Shown piece after piece: positions 1-10,232 of a stretch of 64,000 bases of DNA. A program made the translations under genes and the position numbers. The notes beneath the pieces were generated by a model. That model was not told the origin of the DNA. It searched no databases and saw only the letters and a list, made by a program, of their open reading frames with translations. Origin of the DNA: Linum tenue. Taxonomy: Eukaryota; Streptophyta; Magnoliopsida; Malpighiales; Linaceae. Each line of letters opens with the position of its first letter. Positions within the stretch are counted from its first letter, which is position 1. Location: positions 3,240,909-3,304,908 of the forward strand of contig CAMGYJ010000007.1 of the NCBI GenBank assembly GCA_946122785.1, in the 5' to 3' direction.

Positions 1-888
1 TGTTGCGATTTGGAATCATCTCTTCTTCCCTCCTTTTTCACTTCTAATCTTTAAAAAAAAAATGAACTTTTAGTTCCAAAAGTGCAGCTATACCACCATC
101 GTCCCTTTGTAATATCCTCCCTTCTACCTCTGTGTGGCTGCTATGTGTAGAGATATATATTCTCCCCTTCTACTTGCTTCTTGCCTTTATCCCCTTCTTG
201 TTCATTGGCCAGGAAAATGATTGTTTCATGAGTAAAGCCATCGCCTTTAGATACTGGGGAAAACAAGGTACAAACTTTCTTGCCCCTTTGCTTTCTCAGT
301 TGGTGAAAAAGTATGATTTAGAATGGATACCTTCAATTCTATTGAAGCACTAAGATCATATATGCATGCTTATCCGTAAGCTGACTGAATTTAGCTGCAT
401 TAACAATGGAGTGGAGTATCTTAATAAAACCCTGCTCGATGCCTTGGCCTAGAACCGGGTTGCTCTGCATCAGCCTGTGCAGAAACCAAAGGGAAAGTTC
501 ATACAGCAATTACCAGCTAAGAGCAGTTCCTAGCTATCACTGGTTAAGGTTTCTTTTGTGACAGGCTGACAGCAAAATTGGGATGGTACAAGCTCTGTTC
601 AAAGTGATTGCCATGTAGTAATAATAATATCAGGATTCCAAAATTTGTACATAGATCACATCTATCCACACCAACAATGTTAGGGTCGTCAACTAGAAGT
701 AACAGATGACGTTCCGAGTGTTGTAGATTGGATTGATTACATTACAGAAACATGAAATGAAATCCGAAGGAATACAAACTGTGAGATCACTACACTGCAT
801 TGCTTACTCTCGTAGTCGGTAGTCCCAACGTCTATCTTGAGTGTGTCGCGAGCAAGAGGGCATGGAACTGGAACAGGATTAAACTCTC
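1..888. other. Left-edge intergenic stretch and RPS6 3' flank
   Basis: I see no gene I can support here. Positions from about 650 to 888 are the likely 3' UTR of the minus-strand RPS6 gene. A plus-strand ORF at 132-353 has no recognisable domain and no splice context. On the minus strand, about 345-480, there is a 45-codon open stretch preceded by a pyrimidine-rich run ending in CAG, which could be an exon of an unrecognised gene or a longer RPS6 3' UTR. I could not assign it. Confidence 0.4.
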
Positions 889-2034
889 TTAGTACCTCCT
901 CTTCCTGAATTTGAAGGTTGTTGATCGAATCACATCATCATCGGCCTGCAATGTCGATTCAAGAGCGGTAATGGAGTCCGGTTTGGTGAAGTAAGTGAAG
1001 AGGAGGTAGATCCCATCCAAGTAAGTGTTGGTTTCCCCGGCTTTGTTCTTCTTCCTGATGCTGTAGGCCAGTGGAATCACCCCTCTGTTGAATACCTCCA
1101 CATACATCCCACCCCCAGCAACTAGCAACTGCAATATAGTCAACATTAGGTTTGATTCCCTCATTCTACTTATGCTTTAAGCTACAGTTGGAGTATATCC
1201 TACAACCTTTTTACCTTACAGTACAAGAAACTGTAACTCATCGTTCCACTCAATGCTTAGTGCCTTCTACTTAAAGTATAGTAACAGCAGTTGAAGTTCT
1301 CTCTTAATATGCCAATCATGATACTTCTTCAATCGCCATCCAAACAAAGCAATCAATATGCTACTCTTCAAATGTATATCCAAAGTGACCACATATCTTA
1401 ACTGAAAACCTTCATGGAACAACTCCTCTCCAAACTTCATTGAATACTACGAAATCTCAATTCTCATTTTGATGCATAATGCACCACTCGATTGATTCAG
1501 CAACAAGGGCAAATAGCTCATAGAACCATTACCATCATCAATCTCATGGGAAACGATATCAATTGCAAACGGAATTGGACACAGAAATGAAATGGAAATC
1601 ACAAAATTCAGAAGGCAAAATGAAAAAGAACAACTCCAATTATAAGATTATACCTCCTCGTACTTCTGGGTAAGAGTAAGCCGGTCATCTTCAGACATGT
1701 CCGGTCTCAGGACCGCCATGGTCTCGTACTGGCGTAGCCCAGGTGGGCAAGGATGGGCCTCCTTTTCCTCCACCGCTGTCGCGGTTCCTCCCGTCGACGG
1801 CGGTTCATCGTCGAAATCCTTTCCTCCACCTTGATAAAACGAGCCGGAGAAATCAAAAGTTTGTGCCTTTACCGTCGGCGCTCTCTCGCGCTCTCTCCCA
1901 CGCGTGACAATCGCCGTCGCATTGCCCGGTAACTTCCCACAGAACGCAAGAGATGATGAACGGTTGGATTTCGACAGTGATTTGGAGCAAATTGGGGAGT
2001 AAAATAGAGTGGACGAAACTGCTGAAGTCGCCAT
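889..2034 (-). CDS. RPS6: Plastid 30S ribosomal protein bS6 (RPS6), nuclear gene, two exons
   Basis: The protein is the chloroplast version of ribosomal protein S6, which binds 16S rRNA with S18 in the small-subunit platform. Two coding exons run on the minus strand: 2034-1654 and 1128-889. The junction is phase 0 with a clean GT donor and AG acceptor, giving 206 residues. The first 60 or so residues are Ser/Arg-rich and acid-poor, typical of a plastid transit peptide. The S6 fold begins at the Tyr-Glu-Thr-Met-Ala-Val-Leu-Arg-Pro segment near residue 103. The second exon carries a segment closely matching plant plastid S6 proteins (GGGMYVEVFNRGVIPLAYSI), then YLDGIYLLFTYFTKP, and ends in a basic tail. 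It is divergently transcribed from RPN12 across a short shared promoter. I am sure of the family; transit-peptide cleavage is inferred. Confidence 0.93.
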
Positions 2035-2379
2035 AGCTGCCGAGCTCTCTCTCTCTGTCGTTCGACTGAGCTGCTGCTGCAGCTCCTGGAGATAAAGATA
2101 AGGAAGACGATCGAATTATTTGACGATCCATGGGCCTCTATTTTATACGACCAGGCTCAATGAAATCATCCGGCCCATTATAAATCTGTTTTTAATGGGC
2201 CTACACCGGGATTCTTTATAATCCATGGGCCTTTTCTTGAACTCGAAGCCAAGCCAGTCAGCGATTATTATAACTTTAAAACCGGAAATTCACTCTGAAA
2301 AATACGAAGCTTGCAACGGAGACTGTGAGCCGGCGGAGTAGAGATCGGACGATAATCGACGGCGACAGAATCTCGAGAG
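2035..2379. promoter_or_regulatory. Shared divergent promoter of RPS6 and RPN12 with four site II motifs
   Basis: Only 345 bp separate the two start codons. Four TGGGCC/GGCCCA hexamers lie at 2131-2136, 2172-2177, 2196-2201 and 2226-2231. This is the plant site II motif bound by TCP factors and common in ribosomal and proteasomal gene promoters. A telo-box (AAACCCTAA) lies at 2504-2512 inside RPN12 intron 1, and site II plus telo-box pairs are typical of growth-linked genes. No strong TATA box is evident. The regulatory role is inferred from motif knowledge. Confidence 0.7.
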
Positions 2380-4450
2380 ATGGATCCGAAGCTAACGGAG
2401 GTGTCGCAGTACTTCGAGCGATTCAAAGCGGCTTGTGTGAGAGAGGATATCGATACCTCGGCCAATCTGTTGTCTCAGCTCAAGGTGAGAGATTCGCCAT
2501 TGGAAACCCTAATTCTCTGCTTCGATCTTCTGTTTTTTCGAAGTTCTCAGCTTGTAGCAGACTAGTTCCTTATTGAATTCCCTGGATTTGGAGCGGTAAT
2601 TGGCCTGTCTTTTTTGTGTAGGTCTTGTTGACTAGCTTCCGGAGCCTTCCACCGTTGTTCGAAGTTACTCCAAACGCTGTTCAAGAATTGACGATAGCGA
2701 GTATGTTTTGTTTTGCCCTAATTTTTCTCTGTACGAATGAATGCGGTTTGGTTGTTAGATGCTCGACCTGAGATCCGTTGTGAATTGATTTGCTGTGATG
2801 GTGTTGGCTAATGGGGAAGTACAGTATAGGAGAATAAACAGCACACATATGAATTGTTGTTGAATTCCCTTATGAAGTTCTGCTACTGCTAAAGTTTTTT
2901 TTTTTTTTGGTTTGTTTCCGTGGCAATTTTCAGGAGATATTTATGAGCATGCTGTTCTTCTAAGTGTGAAGATGGGGGATCAGGATGCATTTGAAAGGGA
3001 CTTCTTTCAGCTGAAGCCCTATTATACAGACGCTCGGTAAGTTCTCCATTATCTCCTTTCATTTGTCTACTTAGCGTAATCCAGATTAATATAGAATGGA
3101 AAGGGTGTAGCTTTGTCTCTAGATGGACTTAGAAACTGCTATCAATAGGAGGAGAATGTGAAATAAAATGTGACTTGAATTCCAATTCTTGTTAATGAAG
3201 TACACCCTTTTTCAACTAGCTGCCGGTTTCTTATGCTGTCTCAAAATTCAGATGAAATCTTTCATCATTTGCATTCTAATGTGTGCTCTTCATGTGTGTT
3301 GGAGGATATCAATTGTTTTAACATTACTGCAGATTCTTTGTTCCCTGACATATATTTTACCTACTGAGCAGAAAACGCCTGCCTCGTTCTCCTCAAGAGC
3401 ACATGATATTGGGCCTCAACCTTTTGAGACTCCTTGTTCAGAATAGAATTGCTGAATTCCACACTGAACTAGAACTGCTTCCAGCTGAGTCTCTGGAGGA
3501 TCCTTGCATCAAGCATGCCGTGGAGTTGGAGCAGTCATTCATGGAAGGGGCATACAACCGTGTGCTGACTGCAAAACAAACTGTTCCAAACCAGAGCTAT
3601 GACTACTTCATGGATCTTTTGGCAAAGACAGTTAGGTAATTTAATGTGTGTGGATTTGGCAGTTGATGAGGCAGCTGCAATTGTTACCATGGATGCATTT
3701 GCTTGGTGCATAAGATTTCTACGTTGTTCTTTTTCTTGTGAAGTGTGTTGTCTTTGAGGTAGATTCACAATTGATATCATCCATCCGTTCTAGATTTCAG
3801 TGCTTTTGATGTCATCTTTTAGTATTAGTTCTCAGCAAAGTAACCAGTATAAAGAACAGCATGCTCTGTCGGTACCGTGCATAATTGTTTCTCTTCCATT
3901 CATGTATAGTTGTCTTTATGAACTTAGGTTTCAGGTGATTTTGTGGCAAACTAGGTGAAAGGCTATATTTAATCTTGAAAGCAGGGTTTTGTTTTTTATT
4001 GAATACTGATGTTACTTTATGTGTCCAAGTTCAGTTATTTGTTTCTCTGTCACTTCCAGGGACGAGATAGCTGGGTGCAGCGAGAAGGCATATGACTTCC
4101 TTTCAATAAACGATGCACGCCAAATGTTGCTCTTCTCATCCGATAATGAACTCCTGAAGTACATCAATGAGGTAAAGGTCTCTACTTATTTCATGTGTGC
4201 TGGTCACTGGTAGACTGCGGAATTACTTATTCTATGTAATACCTCTTAGAGATTTGTTATGCACCATGAGAAATCATATAAGTTTTTCTGCTCCACTATG
4301 TTCATGCAGGAGCATCCGGAGTGGGAAATAAAAGATGGGTCTGTCATCTTCCAGAAGGCAAAGGAAACCGCACCTTGCAAGGAGATCCCGTCCCTGCAAC
4401 TAATCAACCAGACTCTCAGCTATGCCCGGGAGTTGGAGCGGATTGTCTAG
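2380..4450 (+). CDS. RPN12: 26S proteasome regulatory lid subunit RPN12 (PSMD8 homologue)
   Basis: This is a non-ATPase lid subunit of the 26S proteasome, acting in cytosol and nucleus. Six coding exons are 2380-2484, 2622-2700, 2934-3036, 3372-3635, 4060-4171 and 4310-4450. All junctions are GT..AG and phases agree throughout, giving 267 residues, which to my knowledge is the usual plant length. The N-terminus MDPKLTEVSQYFERFKAA and the helical repeats leading to a PCI-type C-terminal region (GCSEKAYDFLSINDARQMLL) are diagnostic of the family. The protein ends LSYARELERIV. The upstream promoter is shared with RPS6. Arabidopsis keeps the same RPS6-RPN12a adjacency, as I recall. Intron 1 holds a telo-box. 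Nothing is broken. Confidence 0.95.
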
Positions 4451-6490
4451 TGCGACTGCTCTTGCTCTGGCGGCTGTTACACAAACCTCCACCGCCTTAA
4501 AGTTGTTTGTTCGTGGAGAAAACAGAGAACATGTAGGTTCTCCTCATCTGTAGTGCTTCAATGGGACTCGATGTTCGTGGGAGTGCATGCCGATTCGCTG
4601 AAAGTTATGTGTTTGGAAGCATCATTGTGAAACCTGTAGTGTCATCGAGACTTTCAGCGTTTTGTTTTCTGAAACCCATTGTCTTTAAGTGTTAAAGAAA
4701 ATCATTTGGACATTACCCTTTTGGGCTTACAAATTCAGGCATCCTCGTATTGTCCTGGCACTACGTACGCTGGTGGCTGGCTCGAAAGGGTTCCAGGCCG
4801 CCATTAGTTGGAGCTATGTAATGCTTTCCTGATCTGATCTAAGCATTTGATTATTTGCATGGCCATGCATAATACTTGATCATTTGGCAAATTGTTATGT
4901 CCAAATAATTCAATCAAGTGACTTTGCCTATCTTGTAACTTATGAAAGCATATTTGTCACATAAAACTAAACTCAATTTGCTCTTAATTAGTGATGAAAG
5001 ATGCGAGATTTTGGTCAAGTTATGTCACGAAATCAGCATGTTTATCGATCTAATGTATGGTAGCATGTTTATTGATCCAATATATGGCACCATGTTTATC
5101 GACCAATGTATGGATTATCAAGACTGGTTAGTGATTTATGGAAGTCACTCATTGTGATCATGGAGTCACAATATGAAAGCGATAATTGATGTCATCACTA
5201 TTTAGTATTTACTCATGGAAGACGCGTGTGTATTGGACAATGCAATCAATTTTCGAATTAGCGATTAAATTGCATGGGGGCGTCTCTGATGCATTCTGAA
5301 TTTCGAATGGACAATTATTATCTGTATATGAATCTGCATTGCACCCCTAAATTTCATGAATAGTTACTACTACGATAATTTCGAACATCTAAATCCCTCT
5401 TGGCTAATGTATCACCTTTACCTTAGTGTGTCATGTGCTCTCCCCTATCCTTGAGTGAAATGCAACTAAGCAAGTTGCATTCCAAGTAGTTGGACTTGGA
5501 GACCTGCTCAAGGCGCATTATGGTTACCTTTGGGTGCTTCTTAAGCAGTTTGTCGGCTGCTACAAGTCAAATTGAGAATATCCCTTTTCACGTAGGGCAC
5601 TTTGAGTAGGAGCAAATCTAGTGGTTCACAAGTTAGATAGACGCCACCGTAGCGGTGATGAACCAATAATTGGCTTTCTGATGGTGGTTGATACCGTTGA
5701 ACTTCATGAATCCTTCCTTTATTAGAATCACAACCTTTCCGCCCGGACCAATAATGACAGCAAAAGCTACTGCCTTCATTCTCAAGTAGCTTTCCCTCAT
5801 TGATTCCCTTTCTACAGACCTCGAGCCTTTACCCTCCCACCAAATCCATCTGTTGCCATAAAAATTCCTGGGGCCTGTGAGAATCAAATTTCTTGAAAAG
5901 AAGAACTCTACCCTTTCATTCCACCAAGATTATAGTAACTAAACCGAATCGACAAAGAGGGGTATAGCCTCGCAATATTTGTTCCAAGGTTATAAAATGA
6001 TAGTCTATTTGTCTCTTAATCCAAGTTTGAGGTACGATGCGATAAAGCTATGTATGTATCTCAACTTTTTATTTCTCGCCACTAGCTCCAAACTCTAGTT
6101 TCATTGTTTGATAGAGAGAATTTAACCCAATTGTCTCAAAATTGAAGCAATTGGATCAAATTGTCTCATTTCACAACAGATAATAGGGATGCAGCAATTA
6201 AACTGAGGCAGTTTGAATCACTTCGTTTTGCATCATTTTAAATTGATGCATCAATTAGAAATGATTTCGAGACGATTAGATCAAACTGCCTCATTTCGGA
6301 AATCCATCATCCAAACACCCCTAACTTCCAACTACGGTAATCGACTCGTTGGTAGGAGGACAAAGTAAAAACTTGAGGGGAAGATTCAGAGTATCCTTAC
6401 CAGGAGTCCAGGACCAAGAGGGTGACATCTGTGTGCATTATTTCTCCATAATAAAAAAAACCCCAATAGCTTTCTTTCCACACCGACCTT
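4451..6490. other. Intergenic, AT-rich, no gene recognised
   Basis: The first few hundred bases are the RPN12 3' UTR. From about 5030 to 5110 there are three imperfect copies of a unit reading ATGTTTATCGATC-AATGTATGG. Near 6120-6330 is a stretch ending in CCAAACACCCCTAAC, which resembles the terminus of a small DNA transposon, but I could not find its partner. A minus-strand ORF at 5633-5887 has no domain I recognise. Confidence 0.4.
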
Positions 6491-6499
6491 TATTATGAA

Positions 6500-8040
6500 G
6501 GCAAAATACACTTGGATAGCCATAACTTTACACTTTGTGACAATAATAGCCAAATTTTCAAAAAAACACAAATATAGCCACACTTTCGAAACTTGTTTGA
6601 CAAATTTAGCCATTTTCGTTAAAAACTTTAACACCGTTAGTTACTCCGTTAGTAATATTGACTTTACGCTGATGTGGATGCCACCTGGATAACCCGTCAT
6701 CTCCAACTAGACATGTAGTGCTCACTTAGATGCCATGTCATATTTTAAATTAAAAAAATTATTAAAAAGAAAATAATTGAGAAAAACAAGAACACTAATT
6801 TCAAGTTTCTCAAAAGCCTCTGTGTCCTTTCTCAAACACACAGAACCCTTCTATCTCTCTGTGTTCGTCGATGGTGCAATTAGGAGAAGAAGAACATGAG
6901 AGCTTTTGAATTCATCAATGGAGATGAACTCCACAAATCCCGTAAAGCTTATTCCCCTCAAACACCTTCTTCAACAACCCTTCCCATCCATGAAAATGAC
7001 CATTAATCTCAGCTGTTTCGATCCTCACCCCTTCCACCAAACTACCGGTCGTCGCTCTTCCTGAATCCCCGACCTATCCTTCTCGATTGTCGAAGCTGTC
7101 GCCGCCCTCCACAACCTGATTCTCTCCCGTCTCTTCCTCCTCTCCAACTCCCCATCCCCACCGCTGATACGGCCGCAGCATCATCACCTCCGAAGATCAA
7201 TTCAGCCCACTTCAAACAACATGGAAACCCTTCAGTTTCGAATCCAACATTCAATCAGGCAAGAAAGCAAAAAATTGAAAAAGTCCCAATTTTGATGCAG
7301 ATCTGATACAGGGTCAGCGGCGGCCCAGAGTACTAGGACGGTCTCAATCTCTCCGGCAAGCTCTGGATTCCTCGGTGAAGGAGATTGGAAGAGGCGGTGG
7401 CAGATCTGGAGACGATAGGCAGATATAGATCCCACACCTCTATGACCACGACCGGATATGAAAATAGATGTCGGAGTCAGCCGAGCCTTGGCGGTGGTTG
7501 GGTTTCGATCAACAAGGATCCCTCGTGCTTGATGTTGATGATGGCGTTGAAAAGGTGTTTTCCTATGATTTTCACGCCAACGTCTCGACGATCGACGCTG
7601 CCGAGTCACTCTCGTTCTCTCCGATCTGTTTCACTCAGATCTGAATGACGAACAGAGGGAGAAGGGTAGATGAAGCGGCAACGCCGATACCAACAGGTCG
7701 AGGAAACGAACAACATGAATACGCTAGAAGAGGAAGAAGAAAAGGAGGAGCACCAAACGTCGGAGAGAGAGATGGGTCGATGGAGGGGTTCGTCGAGAAG
7801 GAGATGCGTTGAGGGGGAGATGCAATTTTTTATTATTATTTACTTTATTTTTTTTGGAGTATTGGAGTATTTCCACCTGGCATAACTTTCGAAGAAAATC
7901 ACCATGTCAACGTTAGTCCAGTCAGCATCAATAAGAATTCTGTTAAAGTTTTGACGAAATGGCTATTTTAGTGTATTTTTTAAAATTTGGCTATTATTGT
8001 CATAAAGTCGAAAGTTCTGACTATACAGATGTATTAAGCC
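6500..8040. mobile_element. Non-autonomous Mutator-like element, copy 1, with 9-bp TSD
   Basis: The element begins GGCAAAATACACTTGGATAG and ends with the inverted form CTATACAGATGTATTAAGCC. The terminal inverted repeats extend for roughly 200 bp (shared blocks GACAATAATAGCCA and AACTTTAACA). The 9-bp TATTATGAA occurs immediately on both sides, at 6491-6499 and 8041-8049, which is the Mutator superfamily signature. The 1.54-kb body encodes no transposase that I recognise. It holds short ORFs on both strands and a purine-rich 3' part. The body around 6850-7260 is gene-like in composition, so a captured gene fragment (Pack-MULE) is possible but unproven. It shares termini with the element at 14181-16899. 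Confidence 0.88.
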
Positions 8041-8331
8041 TATTATGAACTTTCTCTTCCCCATGTCACAGTTCACCTGACCCAACAGTTTGGTAATATC
8101 TAGCTTTCAACGCCTGCAGACAAAAAGCAGAAAGCAGCATATCCAGCTCCCATACTTTTGCTTATTATAGCTCCCTTTGTCTGGTTCCAATAATTTGATC
8201 CGAGTCCTATACCCAGAGTCACATGAACAACAGTCAGTTAATCCAGCTCCGATACTTTTTGCTTATTGTCGCTCCCTCTTAATCTCTGTCTCAACTCGGC
8301 TCTGGTTCTTTAGTCGACAACAAATTCTCTC
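8041..8331 (+). promoter_or_regulatory. ABIL upstream region with a roughly 40-bp direct repeat
   Basis: This is the leader and promoter of the ABIL gene. The segment starting CCAGCTCC(C/G)ATACTTTT near 8140 and again near 8240 is a direct repeat of about 40 bp, spaced about 100 bp apart. The second copy lies within about 90 bp of the start codon. The Mutator element ends just upstream, so only about 290 bp separate it from the ABIL start codon. Confidence 0.5.
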
Positions 8332-10032
8332 ATGGCGATCAAGAGCTCATCCTGCTCCAATCCATATGGATCAGCTGCTGCTGCAAGTTTTGAAGAACAT
8401 CTCATGCAGCAGAAACTACTCTTCTCTGCCAATCTCAAGGTAAGGAAATAACCAATCCCTCAGTTCCTCATGCTTGAGGTTCATAAATTCTGATTGAGTG
8501 GGTGGATGAGATTTCAGGAATTGAAGAGTCTCAGGAAACAGTTGTACTCTGCAGCTGAACAGTTTGAGGAGTCTTACAGGGATGAAGTCAGGAAAGAGAT
8601 GTGAGTCACACCGATTTCCATGCCTGAAACCGTGTTAAACTGCCAGGCTGTGAAATTTCTTTGTACTTCAATCGATGCAGGGTGATAGATACCTGCAAGG
8701 ACTACACCATTAAAGCCCTGATCAATACCATCGACCACTTGGGTTCCGTGGCGTACAAGATGAACAGCTTCCTCGACCAGACAACGAGTGAAGTTGCAGA
8801 AATGGATCAACGATTCGATTCCCTGGAGCAGGTGATTCATTGGACGAAGAGTTAATGTGGAATCACAGCCTGCTTCAATGCCCCCTCTTAGCTCTGAAAC
8901 CAACTTCCCGTTTCCTGCAGAGAGAGAAGACATGGCAGCATTACACAAACCGAGGAGGGATCTATCAGCACTCTCTGGCGTTCAAAGCTCCCAAGTACCA
9001 CAAACAGTACATAATTCCAGGCAGAAATCTTCATACCTTGGGCTTTTCAAATTATCTCCATAAGCAATGCTGGTTTTCTGCAAAGTGCATAAGAAGTTTT
9101 TGTGTTCAGCAGAGAACGCGAAGGAGGCTGCAGAATGGGAAGGAGAGAGCGTGACGACGGAGGAGGATGAAGCTCGTAGTAGTAGAAGTAGCTCCAGCCT
9201 CGAATTCAACTTCCATCGTTTCACCAATGGTAATTTCACTTCTCCTTTATCCGTTTCCTTTTTTAACAGTTTTCTTGTAAACTCACTCTTTGTTGGATGA
9301 TCATTGTTCTCCGACAAAGCTGTTCAAAAGAAAACCAGTGGCAGCAGCCCTTCCACCTTTCTGAGGTAAATTGATCTCAGTAACTGTTTATCTTCTTCTT
9401 GTTGTGGTGCCATTTTGAATCATGTGTTGACACGTGGACAATGCTTGCTTGCTGTTTGTGTAGAGAAGGGCATTCACAGTTCACGCACTCACAGGGGTCT
9501 CCAAGACAACCACCGTTGGCATTTTCATGGAGTCCGACTAGTAGTAGTAGTGGTAGAAGTAGCAGTAAGTGGCAACAAAAGAACAGGTTTTCTAAGTTGA
9601 CTGGACTTGCTGAGATGTTACTTGCTGAGCTGACAGCGAATTTTTCTGGAAATGAACAGATAAAAAAAGAGTAGACTCTCCAAAACGGTACCCTCTTATC
9701 CGATCGGGATCTCTGTATCTCAAGAGATCAATTTCTCCAAACTATGCCAATGGGAAGCAAAGGGTATAAGCACATTAGCAGAAATGCAGCATTGAGCACA
9801 GGTAATAGAGGAAAGAGTTTCTGAAACTTACATGTGTCTTGTTTTCTTTTTACAGAATCCATCAGCTCCACGGAGATTGGTGACATGGCCGGAACATAGA
9901 GGAATAGATGGTGGGAGGAATGAGAATGAGCGGCAGGCCAGTAAAAGCAAACGCCTGTTCAGGGCCATGGTAAGCTTGCGGGGATCCAAGAAAGATAATG
10001 GTTCCATCTACAAGCAATTAGACGAGATCTGA
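8332..10032 (+). CDS. ABIL: ABI-like protein (Abl-interactor homologue), WAVE/SCAR complex subunit
   Basis: ABIL proteins are subunits of the WAVE/SCAR complex, which activates ARP2/3 actin nucleation. My nine-exon model is 8332-8439, 8518-8600, 8681-8831, 8921-9020, 9110-9229, 9320-9365, 9464-9564, 9672-9763 and 9856-10032, giving 325 residues. The N-terminal region (FEEHLMQQKLLFSANLKELK, then LRKQLYSAAEQFEESY) and the APKYHKQYIIP segment are ABI-family hallmarks. The middle is Ser-rich and low-complexity. The C-terminus (KSKRLFRAMVSLRGSKKDN, then the final YKQLDEI) matches the conserved basic tail of plant ABILs. Exons 1-4 and 9 are firm. Intron 4 only keeps frame if its donor is GC, and exon 7 uses the strong donor GTAAGT at 9565. 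The gene converges on the DUF2439 gene downstream. The exact paralogue (ABIL1-4) is undecided. Confidence 0.82.
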
Positions 10033-10232
10033 AAACAAGAAGTTAGAAGGAAGACTTTGGAGAGGACACAACTAATATAGTTTTCATTTATCTCTTCTAA
10101 ATTCTAATGCTTCAGCTTCTAGTCTCAATTCTAGCCACTATGGGCGTGGCCATGCCTACAAATTTCTGCCACAAGTATGTAAATGTAATTTACAACTTTA
10201 ATATCAAGAATAATAGACCCAAAGTTCAATTC

